Counted from the first letter of the stretch, positions 17,434 through 25,980 are shown. The stretch is 30,300 nucleotides of DNA from an uncultured Pseudomonadota bacterium (GCA_946479515.1 CAMLGF010000044.1:1-30300); one strand, 5' to 3'. The notes: generated from the letters alone by a model not told the origin. Made by a program: numbers and translations.

Positions 17434-17997
17434 TCAGGCGGCGAACTCGATCATCGCCTCCGCCACGCTGGCCGTCTTGACCGGCGCCGCCGGCCCGCCC
17501 GCGGCGCCGCCGGTATGGACGAAGCCCACGATGTGGTCATCGGCCGCGAAACCCATGGCCAGCTTCACCTCGGTGTCGTACGCCGCCGCACCCGTCTTCC
17601 AGGCCGCGGCGTAGCCCAGTGCATGCAGCGCGAGCAGCAGGTTCTGGGTCGCGGCCCCGGTGGCGAGAATCTGTTCGATGGCCGGCACTTTGGTGCCCGT
17701 CACCACGCGGCAGGCGGTCACGATGACGAGCGGCGCCCGCAACGCCTTGTCCCGCTCGCGTTGCAGGTCTCCCGGCGACAGGTCGGGGGAGCGGCGCAGC
17801 GCCGACGCGGCGAGCAACTCGCCGAACTTCCGCCGCCGATCGCCCTGGATGAGCATGAAGCGCCAGGGACGCAGGCGGCCGTGATCCGGCGCACGCACGG
17901 CTGCCTGCAGCGCCTGCGCGAGATGCTCCGGCGAGGGCGCCGATTCGCCGTAGGTCTTGGCGGTGGCGCGCGAGCTCAGCGCTTCCAGCACGTCCAT
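17434..17997 (-). CDS. Nitroreductase family protein (YdjA-like)
   Basis: This 187-residue small FMN-dependent nitroreductase-fold protein carries SSRATAKTYGES near the start (the RxSxR-type FMN phosphate motif region), AAVRAPDHGRLRPWRFMLI (the APDH segment typical of the YdjA subgroup) and LATGAATQNLLLALHALGYAAAW. The length matches the compact YdjA branch, and it is probably a homodimer. The natural substrate is unknown. It begins 8 bp after the YebC stop, so the two share an mRNA. Its convergent neighbour ends 8 bp away. Confidence 0.88.
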   Translation of the reverse strand: MDVLEALSSRATAKTYGESAPSPEHLAQALQAAVRAPDHGRLRPWRFMLIQGDRRRKFGELLAASALRRSPDLSPGDLQRERDKALRAPLVIVTACRVVTGTKVPAIEQILATGAATQNLLLALHALGYAAAWKTGAAAYDTEVKLAMGFAADDHIVGFVHTGGAAGGPAAPVKTASVAEAMIEFAA

Positions 17998-18005
17998 GTC
18001 GGTGT

Positions 18006-18728
18006 TCAGGCCAGCGAGTGATAGACGTTCTGCACGTCGTCGTTCTGCTCGAGCTGGTCGATCATCTCCAGCACTTCATGGGCCTGTGCCTCGGGCAGCT
18101 CCATGGGCGTGGTGCAGATGTACTCGTGCGTGGCCGAGATCGGGTGGATGCCGCGCTTCTCCAGCGCCTCCTGCAGGTGCCCGAACTCGGCGAACTCGCA
18201 ACGCGCGACGATCTGCGGCTCACCCTTCTCGCCGGTGCTGTCGCCCATCTCATCGAGCCCGTGGTCGATGAGGTACAGCTCGAGATCGTCGTGGTCGATG
18301 CCGTCCGGCTTCAGGCGGAACACGCCCATCTTGCGGAACTGAAACGCGACGCTGCCGGCATTGGCGAGATTGCCGCCGCTCTTCGAGAAGATGGTGCGCA
18401 CCTGCGCCACCGTGCGCGTGGGATTGTCCGTTGCGGCCTCGACGATCACCGCCACGCCGTGCGGTGCGTAGCCTTCGTAGATGATGGTTTCATAGGCTGC
18501 CGCGTCCTTGCCCGAAGCGCGCTTGATGGCGGCTTCGACCTTGTCCTTCGGCATGTTGATGTGACGCGCGTTCTGCACCGCGCGGCGCAGCGCCGGATTG
18601 GAATTGGGATCGGGCCCGCCGGCCTTGACGGCCATGTTGATGTCCTTGGCGATGCGCGCGAACTGCTTGGCCATGCGGTCCCAGCGCGCGAACATCGTGT
18701 GCTTGCGAACTTCGAATATGCGTCCCAT
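18006..18728 (-). CDS. YebC/PmpR family regulator
   Basis: This 240-residue YebC-family protein acts in transcription regulation and, for some members, relief of ribosome stalling. Signatures are [58 protein letters not shown] and [20 protein letters not shown]. The N-terminus ([20 protein letters not shown]) is not the usual MAGHSKWANIKHRK, so it belongs to a divergent clade; whether a canonical YebC exists elsewhere cannot be seen. The start ATG has TAGAAT 10 nt upstream (18739-18744), giving a leader of only a few bases and no Shine-Dalgarno. The nitroreductase follows in the same unit. Confidence 0.93.
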   Translation of the reverse strand: MGRIFEVRKHTMFARWDRMAKQFARIAKDINMAVKAGGPDPNSNPALRRAVQNARHINMPKDKVEAAIKRASGKDAAAYETIIYEGYAPHGVAVIVEAATDNPTRTVAQVRTIFSKSGGNLANAGSVAFQFRKMGVFRLKPDGIDHDDLELYLIDHGLDEMGDSTGEKGEPQIVARCEFAEFGHLQEALEKRGIHPISATHEYICTTPMELPEAQAHEVLEMIDQLEQNDDVQNVYHSLA

Positions 18729-18738
18729 AAGGCCGCGG

Positions 18739-18744
18739 ATTCTA
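18739..18744 (-). promoter_or_regulatory. -10-like TAGAAT, near-leaderless YebC start
   Basis: Minus-strand TAGAAT lies 10 nt before the ATG at 18728, so the predicted leader is about 3-4 nt. There is no room for a ribosome binding site. Confidence 0.45.
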
Positions 18745-18750
18745 CGCTAA

Positions 18751-18790
18751 ATGGGGACATTCCTCGTTTTCAAGGAAACGGGGACGCACT
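18751..18790. repeat. Hairpin fragment resembling the 22.2-kb inverted repeat
   Basis: Starting with ATGGGGACATTCCTCG, this segment contains a 9-bp stem (18761-18769 with 18776-18784, one G-T wobble, loop TCAAGG). Its TGGGGACATNCCT core also occurs in both arms of the inverted repeat at 22194-22312. It lies in the 121-bp gap between the PPIase stop and the YebC start. It is probably a degenerate REP-type element, and a terminator for the upstream gene is also possible. Confidence 0.4.
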
Positions 18791-18849
18791 TCGGACCGGC
18801 TGGTCCGCCGCGGCACGCACGCCTGGCCGCGCCCGCCCAACCGTCGCTG

Positions 18850-19761
18850 TCATCTGCCGCCAGCCGGCACATCCCGCACGGGAATGCTGACATTGCAGAC
18901 GTCCGTATGCCCCGCGGGCCGAACGTACCACTCGTCGCGCCGGTTGCGGCGAGTCTCGACGTACTTCGCGAACAGCGGCGTATCGGTGCGCAGCACCTCG
19001 ATGGCCGTGCGCCCGGACTCCGGCAGCGCCGACGCCAGGTGCACGGCCCGGATAGGCACGCGCTGCTCCGGCCTCGCGTAGTAGCCGAGATCCCCGCCGC
19101 CGCGCGGCAGCGCGGCCAGTAGTTCGACGCCGCGCAGTACCCGCCCCAGCGCGACGATGTTGCGATCGAGCTGGCGTGGCGCCTGTCCGATGACCACGTA
19201 GAGCTCGGCTCCGCTGCCGGTATCAGGCCAATTGTCGCGGCCGACGCCGAGTACACCGTAGCAATGCGCCATCCAGGCCTGGCGCGAAGGCCGGCGTTCC
19301 ACGCCCGCCGGAAACCCGTCGATCCAGCCGGCCTCGGGTGCGTAGCCGTCCCCGTCGGGTAGTTTGACGAAGGGCACGTTGCGTTCGAAGGCGAAGGCGA
19401 ATTCGTCGGGCAGCTTGCGCCGCGCGGCTTCCGTGGGACGGGTGGCGTCGGCATCGCCCCACTGCGCCACGAAGTTGTCCTGCACGCGCGTGATGGCGAG
19501 TCCATCGAAGAAGCGCTCGGCGACGAGGGCCTTGATGTTCGCGACGTGCCGGGGCGCGAAACGCGGCGCCAGCTCGATGATGACGCGCCCGGCCGCGAGC
19601 TCGAGGTACAGGGTATTCGCGGGGTCCGGGCGCCGCCAGTCGGCGGGCTGCGCCATCTCCAGAACCTGGGCGGTCGTCGGCGGTCGATCGCGGTTCGAGT
19701 TGCCGATGGCGAAGGCGCTGCCCGTGGCCAGGCACGCCAGCGCTGCGAGAGCGACCCTCAT
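18850..19761 (-). CDS. Secreted cyclophilin-type peptidylprolyl isomerase
   Basis: This 303-residue protein has a Sec signal peptide ([18 protein letters not shown]). The cyclophilin core (~50-240) carries [20 protein letters not shown], then [16 protein letters not shown], aligning with the active-site region FHRVIPGFMIQGGDP. Arg, Phe and Gln are retained while the His is Thr and a Gly is Trp. Insertions after GDAD make it longer than standard cyclophilins (~165 aa), and a ~60-residue C-terminal extension ends [16 protein letters not shown]. The role is probably periplasmic protein folding; activity should be treated as likely but unproven. The ATG overlaps the stop of the upstream DUF2721 gene (ATGA), so translation is coupled. 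An open upstream extension to 19857 is rejected. Confidence 0.85.
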   Translation of the reverse strand: MRVALAALACLATGSAFAIGNSNRDRPPTTAQVLEMAQPADWRRPDPANTLYLELAAGRVIIELAPRFAPRHVANIKALVAERFFDGLAITRVQDNFVAQWGDADATRPTEAARRKLPDEFAFAFERNVPFVKLPDGDGYAPEAGWIDGFPAGVERRPSRQAWMAHCYGVLGVGRDNWPDTGSGAELYVVIGQAPRQLDRNIVALGRVLRGVELLAALPRGGGDLGYYARPEQRVPIRAVHLASALPESGRTAIEVLRTDTPLFAKYVETRRNRRDEWYVRPAGHTDVCNVSIPVRDVPAGGR

Positions 19762-20231
19762 CGCCGGAGCTTGCCGCCGATGCGCAGCGAGCGCGTGGCG
19801 ATGCGGACTTCCACCAGGAACATCGCGAACGAGGTGACCAGGCCGAGCAGTGAGCACACGAACAGGACGGCAATGAACACTCCCACGTTGAGCGGCAGGA
19901 AGGCGCTCGCGAACAGCAGCGTGACCACCAGCGCCGTGAAGAACGCCGACAGCGTCGACATGATGATGGCGCCGTTGATGTATCGCGTGCGCCGCACGAT
20001 GTAGCGCAGGTCCTGGTCGATGTCGGCGATGCGCGCCGCGTCGGTGGTGGACTCGCGGCGGTCCTCGAGCGTGCGCGCACGGTCGACGATGCGCGCCAGC
20101 CGCGCCGTGAGCATGCTCAGCGTGATGCCCACGCCAGAGATGAGGAAGACGGGACCCAGCGCCTGCTGGATGAGAGTCGCGACGTGTGCGGTCTGCAGGT
20201 CGACGCCGATCATGGCGTCGCAGTCTGCCAC
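19758..20231 (-). CDS. DUF2721 membrane protein
   Basis: This protein of about 157 residues has three predicted membrane segments: ~22-42 ([19 protein letters not shown]), ~90-112 and ~115-140. [17 protein letters not shown] and [20 protein letters not shown] are typical of DUF2721 proteins. No biochemical function is known. The start is either GTG at 20231, with GGAG and GGAA upstream, or ATG at 20213, which has no clear ribosome site; I prefer 20231. It begins 37 bp after the typA stop and overlaps the PPIase start by 4 bp, so typA-DUF2721-PPIase look like one transcription unit. Confidence 0.85.
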   Translation of the reverse strand: MADCDAMIGVDLQTAHVATLIQQALGPVFLISGVGITLSMLTARLARIVDRARTLEDRRESTTDAARIADIDQDLRYIVRRTRYINGAIIMSTLSAFFTALVVTLLFASAFLPLNVGVFIAVLFVCSLLGLVTSFAMFLVEVRIATRSLRIGGKLRR

Positions 20232-20268
20232 AACATTCCGCGCTCCGGGTTGCCGGCGCGCCGGGTGA

Positions 20269-22098
20269 TCAGGCGAGCAGTGCCTCTTCCACGCGCGAGG
20301 CGCGCTTGCGCTCGTGCTCGAGCAGCAGCCGCTTGCGGATGCGGATGTTCTTCGGCGTCACTTCCACCAGCTCGTCGTCGGCGATGAACTCCACGGCGTA
20401 TTCCAGCGTGAGCTCGATGGGTGGCGTGAGGATCAGCGCATCGTCCTTGCCGGCGGCGCGGATGTTGGTGAGCTTCTTGGTCTTGATCGGGTTCACGACC
20501 AGGTCGTTCTCGCGCGAGTGGATGCCGATGATCATGCCCTCGTACACGGCCTCGCCGTGCGACACGAACAGGCGGCCGCGCTCCTGCAGCGAGAACAGTG
20601 AGTACGCCACGGCGGTGCCGGCCTCGCTCGAGATCAGCACGCCGTTGTGGCGATCCGGGATGTCACCGGCGAGCGGCGCGTAACCATCGAAGATGTGGCT
20701 CTGCAGGCCGGTACCGCGAGTCGCGTTCATGAACTCGCTCTGGAAGCCGATGAGCCCGCGCGCGGAGACGCGGTACTCGATGCGCACGCGGCCGCGGCCG
20801 TCGTTCTGCATGTCCCTCATCTCGGCCTTGCGGCGCCCGAGAGCCTCCATGACGGCGCCCTGGTGGGCCTCGTCGATGTCGACGGTGAGCGCTTCGTAGG
20901 GTTCGTGCACCACGCCGTCGATGGTCCGCGTGAGCACGCGCGGCTTGCCGACCGCGAGCTCGTAGCCTTCGCGGCGCATGTTCTCGATGAGGATGGTCAG
21001 ATGCAGCTCGCCGCGGCCCGAGACGCGGAACACGTCCGCGTTCTCGGTCTCTTCGACGCGCAGCGCCACGTTGCTCTCCAGCTCGCGCATGAGCCGCTCG
21101 CGGATCTGCCGGCTGGTGACGAACTTGCCTTCCTTGCCGGCGAGCGGCGAGGTGTTCACCTGGAAGCTCATGACCAGCGTGGGTTCGTCGACGGCGATGG
21201 GCGGCAGGGCATCGGGATGCTCTTCGTCGCACAGCGTGTTGCCGATGTGCACGTCCTCGATGCCGGTCACCGCCACGATGTCGCCGGCGTAGGCCTCGGG
21301 CACGGACTCGCGCGACAGGCCCTTGAACGTCAGGACTTGCTGGATCTTGGCCTTGCCCTTGTCCTCGCTGCCGTTCCAGAGCTGGATGGACTGGCCGGCC
21401 TTCACCGTGCCGCGGCGGATGCGGCCGATGCCGATGCGGCCCACGTACGAGTTGTAGTCGAGCGTGGATATCTGCAGCTGCAGCGGCGCTTCCGGCTCGC
21501 TCTTGGGCGAAGGCACGTGATGCAGGATGGCCTCGTACAGCGCGCGCATGTCGGGCTCGCGGCGCGTGTGGTCGGTGCTGGCCCAGCCTTCGAGCGCCGA
21601 GGCGTAGATCACCGGGAAGTCGAGCTGCCTGTCGGTGGCGCCGAGCTTGTCGAAGAGCTCGAAGGTCTGGTCGATGACCCAGTCGGGGCGCGCGCCGGGG
21701 CGGTCTATCTTGTTCACCACGACGATGGCGTTGTGGCCGAGCGCCAGCGCCTTGCGCGTGACGAAGCGCGTCTGCGGCATGGGGCCTTCGACGGCGTCGA
21801 CCACCAGCAGCACCGAATCCACCATCGACAGCACACGTTCGACTTCACCGCCGAAATCGGCATGCCCGGGCGTGTCGACGATGTTGATGCGGGTGCCGCC
21901 GTACTCGATGGCGCAGTTCTTGGCCAGGATGGTGATGCCGCGTTCCTTCTCGATGTCGTTCGAGTCCATGACGCGCTCGGCCACTTTCTCGTGCGCGGCG
22001 AACGTGCCGGACTGGCGCAGCAGGCAGTCCACGAGGGTGGTCTTGCCGTGGTCGACGTGCGCGATGATGGCGATGTTGCGGATCGGACGATTTGCCAT
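20269..22098 (-). CDS. typA: Translational GTPase TypA/BipA
   Basis: This 609-residue ribosome-associated GTPase is involved in stress and cold adaptation and 50S assembly. The G motifs are AHVDHGKTT (13-21), [10 protein letters not shown] (switch I), [15 protein letters not shown] (switch II) and [15 protein letters not shown]-like domains III and V follow ([34 protein letters not shown]), then the BipA-specific C-terminal domain ending [17 protein letters not shown]. The ATG at 22098 gives the standard [12 protein letters not shown]; an in-frame TTG three codons upstream is not needed. A TACCCT -10-like element about 60-70 nt upstream suggests an ordinary leadered mRNA. It is first of the typA-DUF2721-PPIase group. 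Confidence 0.97.
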   Translation of the reverse strand: MANRPIRNIAIIAHVDHGKTTLVDCLLRQSGTFAAHEKVAERVMDSNDIEKERGITILAKNCAIEYGGTRINIVDTPGHADFGGEVERVLSMVDSVLLVVDAVEGPMPQTRFVTRKALALGHNAIVVVNKIDRPGARPDWVIDQTFELFDKLGATDRQLDFPVIYASALEGWASTDHTRREPDMRALYEAILHHVPSPKSEPEAPLQLQISTLDYNSYVGRIGIGRIRRGTVKAGQSIQLWNGSEDKGKAKIQQVLTFKGLSRESVPEAYAGDIVAVTGIEDVHIGNTLCDEEHPDALPPIAVDEPTLVMSFQVNTSPLAGKEGKFVTSRQIRERLMRELESNVALRVEETENADVFRVSGRGELHLTILIENMRREGYELAVGKPRVLTRTIDGVVHEPYEALTVDIDEAHQGAVMEALGRRKAEMRDMQNDGRGRVRIEYRVSARGLIGFQSEFMNATRGTGLQSHIFDGYAPLAGDIPDRHNGVLISSEAGTAVAYSLFSLQERGRLFVSHGEAVYEGMIIGIHSRENDLVVNPIKTKKLTNIRAAGKDDALILTPPIELTLEYAVEFIADDELVEVTPKNIRIRKRLLLEHERKRASRVEEALLA

Positions 22099-22193
22099 GT
22101 GACTCAAGGGCTTGGCGAGAAGGCGGACGCTTCAGCCGGGCTAAGGGGGCGCGCAGGGTATCAGAAATGAGGGCGGGGAGGAAAAATGGGGCG

Positions 22194-22312
22194 GGGGGAG
22201 AAATTGGGGACATGCCTAATTTCCCCTGTCACAAAGTGCCACACGCACCGCCGCGTCGGAAACCCATCACTTTGTGACAGGGGAAATTAGGCATGTCCCC
22301 AATTTCTCCCCC
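22194..22312. repeat. Perfect 45-bp inverted repeat (REP/MITE-like)
   Basis: The left arm 22194-22238 begins GGGGGAGAAATTGGGGACAT and ends CACAAAGTG. The right arm 22268-22312 is its exact reverse complement, with a 29-nt spacer. The right arm ends directly at the PilZ stop codon and the left arm lies in the typA upstream gap. The sequence is AT-richer than its surroundings. It carries no ORF. It could fold as a long hairpin and terminate PilZ transcription, but the perfect arms point to a recently acquired repeat such as a REP doublet or miniature element. Confidence 0.85.
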
Positions 22313-22684
22313 TCAAACCGGCTGCGGCTTCCACTCCGGATGGGTCTTGGCGAGGTGCCGCTGCTCGCGGATCACGTCGTAGCAGGTGGGGCCTTTCTCC
22401 AGCACGACGATGAAGCTGTTGTCGTCCACGCGCAGCACGCGTCCCGAGACCATGCAGCGCAGGCCTGCGGTCAGGGTCAGCAAGCCTTCCACACGCGCAT
22501 CCACCGGGAAGCTGCCGACGCCGGTCACGACCCGCAGTCCTCGTTCGGACAGTTCCGCGACCTTGTAGTTAGCGCCTTCCATGGAAAGCACGGCACCCGT
22601 GGTGATGGGGTAGGGCAGCCGGAAGTACTCGCGGCGGCTCTGCAGGATGGGTGTGCGATAGGTCGTTCCCATGTCGGCCACCAT
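22313..22684 (-). CDS. PilZ domain protein
   Basis: This protein of about 119-123 residues is probably a c-di-GMP-responsive PilZ domain. It carries the RxxxR-type motif SRREYFRLPYPI near the N-terminus, followed by VAELSERGLRVVTG, which takes the place of the D/NxSxxG motif (here ELSERG), and hydrophobic beta strands to VVLEKGP. The acidic residue replacing D/N and the short C-terminus leave c-di-GMP binding uncertain. There are two in-frame starts: ATG 22684 and ATG 22672. The second is preceded at 7 nt by TATGGT (22680-22685), a leaderless arrangement, and may be the true one. The inverted repeat abuts its stop. Partner genes for flagella or pili are not nearby. Confidence 0.8.
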   Translation of the reverse strand: MVADMGTTYRTPILQSRREYFRLPYPITTGAVLSMEGANYKVAELSERGLRVVTGVGSFPVDARVEGLLTLTAGLRCMVSGRVLRVDDNSFIVVLEKGPTCYDVIREQRHLAKTHPEWKPQPV

Positions 22685-22851
22685 ACGGGCAAACCCGGAA
22701 GGGTGGAATCGGGGCGCGTGGCATGCAGTTCACGGAATCCACGCCCCGGGCTGTTAGTTCCCGGACCGGCGTGGCCGCGGACGCGAACCCGTTCAAATAA
22801 TGCGGCCGTCCGCGGCCGCTGCCCGCCGGTGGCCGGCGGAGGCGCGTTACG

Positions 22852-22857
22852 TAGAAT
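22852..22857 (+). promoter_or_regulatory. -10-like TAGAAT, leaderless start of threonine aldolase
   Basis: TAGAAT is followed by 6 nt (CGGGGC) and the ATG at 22864, placing +1 on the start codon. The 180 bp between PilZ and this gene otherwise hold no recognised element. Confidence 0.5.
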
Positions 22858-22863
22858 CGGGGC

Positions 22864-23880
22864 ATGCGCTACTTCAAATCCGACAATACCGCGAGCGTCA
22901 GTCCGGAAATCCTGCGCGCCATCGGCGATGCCAACCGCGGCGCGGCCGTTCCCTACGGCACCGACGACTGGTCGCAGAGGCTCGATGCGGTATTCGGCGA
23001 ATTCTTCGGCACCGAGGTGCGCGTCTACGCCGTGTCCTCGGGCACTGCGGCCAATTCGCTGTCGCTGGCCGTGCTCTGTCCTCCCTGGGGCACGGTGCTG
23101 ACGCACGCCGAAGCGCACATCGAGCGCGACGAATGCGGCGCACCGGAGTTCTACACCGGCGGCGCCAAGCTCACGACGCTGGTGGGCGCCGGCGCGAAGA
23201 TATCCGCGGATGCATTGGCGGAGCGGCTCACCTGGTTCGAGCCTCACGTGCATGCCGTGCAGCCGCGCGTGCTGTCGATCACCCAGGCCACCGAGCGGGG
23301 CGCGGTGTATGCGGCCGACGAAATCGCCGCGCTGTCGAAGATCGCCCACGGTCACGGCATGCGCGTGCACATGGATGGCGCGCGCTTCGCCAATGCGATG
23401 GTTGCGCGCAAGCTGTCGCCCGCCGAGCTCACCTGGAAGGCCGGCGTCGACGTGCTCTCGTTCGGCGTCATCAAGAATGGCGGCATGAACGCCGAGGCGG
23501 TGGTTTTCTTCGATCCCGGGCTGGTCGGGGATTTCGAGTACCGGCGCAAGCGGGCCGGGCAGCTGCTCTGCAAGGGGCGGTATGCCGCGGTGCAGTTGCT
23601 CGCCTATCTCGAAGGCGGTCTGTGGCGGCGAAACGCGGAGCGTGCCAACGCGCTGGCGGCACGCATCGCCGCCGCCGCGCCGCATTTGCTCAGTGTGCCG
23701 TGCGAAACCAACCAGGTATTCATGCAGCTCGGCACCGAGCGCATCGGCGCGCTGGGTGCGCAGGGCTTCGCCTTCTATCCCTGGGGACCCGTCGGCTCGG
23801 GCGAGTGCCGCTTCGTGTGTTCCTGGGACACGCCGGATGACGACGTCGCGGCCTTGTGCGCGGCTCTCGAAAAGCTGTGA
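22864..23880 (+). CDS. Low-specificity L-threonine aldolase-like PLP enzyme
   Basis: This 338-residue fold-type I PLP enzyme of the beta-eliminating lyase/threonine aldolase group interconverts threonine (or allo-threonine) with glycine and acetaldehyde. It begins RYFKSDNTASVSPEILRAI (cf. the FRSDTxTxP start in LtaE). VSSGTAANSLSL is the phosphate cup, AHIERDECGAPEFYTGG carries the stacking His, HMDGARFANAM holds the PLP-binding Asp, and K204 in SFGVIKNGGMNAEAVVFF is the Schiff-base lysine. The length is normal for the short aldolases. The start ATG is leaderless-type (TAGAAT 6 nt upstream). It converges with the DUF486 gene 24 bp downstream. Confidence 0.9.
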   Translation: MRYFKSDNTASVSPEILRAIGDANRGAAVPYGTDDWSQRLDAVFGEFFGTEVRVYAVSSGTAANSLSLAVLCPPWGTVLTHAEAHIERDECGAPEFYTGGAKLTTLVGAGAKISADALAERLTWFEPHVHAVQPRVLSITQATERGAVYAADEIAALSKIAHGHGMRVHMDGARFANAMVARKLSPAELTWKAGVDVLSFGVIKNGGMNAEAVVFFDPGLVGDFEYRRKRAGQLLCKGRYAAVQLLAYLEGGLWRRNAERANALAARIAAAAPHLLSVPCETNQVFMQLGTERIGALGAQGFAFYPWGPVGSGECRFVCSWDTPDDDVAALCAALEKL

Positions 23881-23904
23881 GCCACGCCTGGTCTGCCGGG
23901 CAGT

Positions 23905-24267
23905 TCAGCGCCTGAACATGAAGTAGGCGGCGCCGACCAGACACAGCGCCGCCCATAGGAAGTCCAGTTTCAGCGGCTGCTTCATATAGAGGAGTGCGAA
24001 CGGCACGAACACGGCCAGGGTGATCACTTCCTGCATCACCTTCAGTTGGCCGAGCGAGAGTGTCGTGTAGCCGATGCGATTGGCGGGAACCTGCACCAGG
24101 TATTCGAACAGCGCGATGCCCCAGCTGGCGAGTGCGGCGATCACCCAGGGCCTGGTCGCCATGTTCTTGAGATGCGCATACCAGGCGAACGTCATGAACA
24201 CATTGGAGATCACCAGCAGGCCGGCGCTCTGTGCCCAGGCAGGCAGATTCACGAACGAGCCTTCCAT
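23905..24267 (-). CDS. DMT-type small membrane protein (DUF486)
   Basis: This 120-residue membrane protein has four hydrophobic segments (~12-30, 40-58, 78-96, 100-118). VISNVFMTFAWYAHLKNM, IALFEYLVQVPANRIGYTTL and LKVMQEVITLAVF are characteristic of DUF486 proteins, related to small multidrug-resistance-type transporters. Substrate and function are unknown. Its ATG lies inside the 3' end of the YceH gene (19-bp overlap), so the two are co-transcribed. Confidence 0.88.
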   Translation of the reverse strand: MEGSFVNLPAWAQSAGLLVISNVFMTFAWYAHLKNMATRPWVIAALASWGIALFEYLVQVPANRIGYTTLSLGQLKVMQEVITLAVFVPFALLYMKQPLKLDFLWAALCLVGAAYFMFRR

Positions 24268-24941
24268 TGCGCGAGTTCTTCGCGCAGCTCGTTCACGGCC
24301 TGTTCGAGCGCACTGACCCGCGCCGCGAGATCCGCGGAGTCGCCGCGCCGCGCGGCGTCGGCAGCGGCTCCCGCTTTCGCAGGTGCGGTGGGCTCGGCGT
24401 CGTCCGGAGCCACAGTGCTCGGCAACTCCGGCAGTTCTTCGAACAACTGTGCCCAGCTCGAGTCACGGCGCCCGGGCTCGCGCGGCAATTGCCGCACGAG
24501 TGCGCCCTCCGGCCGCCGGGCCAGTCCGTCGAGCAGGGACTCGATGACACCGGGATCGGGCAGCTCGGTCATGCGCGGCACGCGGGCGCGCAGCTCACCC
24601 GGCGTCTGAGGTCCGCGCAACAGCAACTCGCAGACGATGGCGGTTTCCTGGGGTGTGAACTTCAGGCTGCCGAACTCGGTGTTGCAGAAGATCTGCTGAT
24701 ACTTGGGCACGCGACTGCCGAACCCCGACTTCTCGATGACCAGATGGCGGCGCGCGAGCCCATCCACCGCGGCCTTGACCGTTTGCTCGTCGAGTTGCAG
24801 GAGGGGTTCCCGATTGCTCTTCTGGTTGCAGGCGTTGACCAGCGCGTTGAGCGACAGCGGGTACTGGTCGGGCGTGGTGATCTGCTTTTCGATGAGCGAG
24901 CCGATGATGCGGGCTTCGACGGCGGACAGACGGATGTTCAT
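24249..24941 (-). CDS. YceH family protein (DUF480)
   Basis: This 230-residue cytosolic protein has two tandem winged-helix-like domains (~1-80 and ~90-165). Signatures are LSAVEARIIGSLIEKQITTP, DQYPLSLNALVNACNQKSNR, SGFGSRVPKYQQIF and LKFTPQETAIVCELLLRGPQ. The C-terminus is an Ala/Pro-rich linker followed by a coiled coil (LAARVSALEQAVNELREELAQW). Function is unknown although the family is common in proteobacteria. The ATG at 24941 gives MNIRLSAVEAR; an upstream in-frame GTG at 24968 would place translation across the putative promoter and is rejected. TATACT lies 7 nt before the ATG. It precedes and overlaps DUF486. Confidence 0.9.
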   Translation of the reverse strand: MNIRLSAVEARIIGSLIEKQITTPDQYPLSLNALVNACNQKSNREPLLQLDEQTVKAAVDGLARRHLVIEKSGFGSRVPKYQQIFCNTEFGSLKFTPQETAIVCELLLRGPQTPGELRARVPRMTELPDPGVIESLLDGLARRPEGALVRQLPREPGRRDSSWAQLFEELPELPSTVAPDDAEPTAPAKAGAAADAARRGDSADLAARVSALEQAVNELREELAQWKARS

Positions 24942-24948
24942 GCGCGCC

Positions 24949-24956
24949 AGTATACT
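24949..24956. promoter_or_regulatory. Palindromic AGTATACT shared by two divergent starts
   Basis: The palindrome supplies TATACT on both strands. On the minus strand it ends 7 nt before the YceH ATG (24941); on the plus strand it ends 5 nt before the VanZ-like GTG (24962). Both genes would be leaderless, and the two -10 elements overlap in four bases. No good -35 was found on either side. Confidence 0.5.
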
Positions 24957-24961
24957 GAGCC

Positions 24962-25891
24962 GTGTCACGCCGATTGCTCTACCTCCTGCTGCTCCTGGTA
25001 GTGGCGGGCGCGCTGCTGTTCATGCGGCTGCCCATCGTACCGACCTATGCCGGCCGCATCATCGAGAACGCCGGGCACATGCCGTTATTCTTCCTGATCA
25101 CGCTGGCCATTCTGTACGTGCTGCGCGACTGGCATCCCTTCAGGAGCGGACGTTGGTCGGCCCTGTCCTTGTACTCGTTGGCCGGACTGGCCGGCATCGG
25201 CGCGGGCTTTCTCAGCGAAGTGATCCAGATGCCGTTGCGGCGCGACGCGAGCTGGGAGGACGTGTCTGCGGATGCCATCGGCACCCTGTGCGCGTTGGCG
25301 GTGTATTACGTCCTGTTCGATCGCAGTGCCGGCCCGCGCGGCTGGCGACGGGCGCTCGCCGTGGTCGTGATCGTCGCCTGCGGCAGCGTCTACCTGGCGC
25401 CCATCGTCACCATGACGCGCGCCTATTTGCATCGCAATGGACAATTCCCGGTGCTGGCGGATTTTCATTCGCCCGTGGAGCTGTCCTGGACAGTGAGCTT
25501 CGGGGTGAGGCGCAAGATCGTCGATGGCGTCCTGCGGGTGGAGTTCGTGGCCGATGGATTTCCGGGGCTGTCTTTTCACGAACCGGTACCCGACTGGCGG
25601 GGTTACAAACAGCTGGTGATCGACCTGCAGAATCCGGCAGCAGAGCCGCTGGCGCTCGGAGTGCGCGTGCACGATATCGGGCATGGCCTGCAGTACAGCG
25701 ACCGCTTCAATCACCATTTCCAACTGGCGCCGCACGAGCGCAAGACATTGCGCTTCGACCTCGAAGACATCCGCCGCGGTCCAAGAGCCCGACTGATGGA
25801 CCTGCAGCGGATTTCGGACGTCACGCTGTTCTGCACCATGAAAACGACTGGCTCTCGCGAGGTGTGGCTGTACGGCATGAGACTGGAGTAG
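24962..25891 (+). CDS. VanZ-like membrane protein with C-terminal beta domain
   Basis: This 309-residue protein has an N-terminal VanZ-like membrane region (~1-150): a signal-anchor RRLLYLLLLLVVAGALLF, then AGHMPLFFLITLAILYVL, LYSLAGLAGIGAGFLSEVIQ and ADAIGTLCALAVYYVLF. Another membrane helix lies at ~135-155. From ~175 on it is soluble and beta-rich (FVADGFPGLSFHEPVPDW, LVIDLQNPAAEPLALGVRVHD), similar in pattern to carbohydrate-binding or CIA30-like jelly rolls, and probably extracytoplasmic. VanZ proteins confer teicoplanin tolerance in Gram-positives; here the role is unknown and may be envelope glycan related. The start is GTG at 24962, only 5 nt after a TATACT. It is divergent from YceH. 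Confidence 0.82.
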   Translation: MSRRLLYLLLLLVVAGALLFMRLPIVPTYAGRIIENAGHMPLFFLITLAILYVLRDWHPFRSGRWSALSLYSLAGLAGIGAGFLSEVIQMPLRRDASWEDVSADAIGTLCALAVYYVLFDRSAGPRGWRRALAVVVIVACGSVYLAPIVTMTRAYLHRNGQFPVLADFHSPVELSWTVSFGVRRKIVDGVLRVEFVADGFPGLSFHEPVPDWRGYKQLVIDLQNPAAEPLALGVRVHDIGHGLQYSDRFNHHFQLAPHERKTLRFDLEDIRRGPRARLMDLQRISDVTLFCTMKTTGSREVWLYGMRLE

Positions 25892-25980
25892 CGGTCGCAC
25901 TTTGAACATAGGCTGTTTCGGTGGCCGTTCACGGTCAAATCCCCACCGAAATGGGCATTTCGGTCGGCGACCGCGATGCC

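Noticed and set aside
20647..22170. A 507-codon plus-strand open frame opposite typA
   Set aside because: typA is certain on the other strand and the antisense protein has only repetitive high-GC composition.
22239..22267. The spacer of the inverted repeat as a CRISPR-type or attachment-site spacer
   Set aside because: There is only one pair of arms, they are inverted rather than direct, and no integrase, cas or phage gene is nearby.
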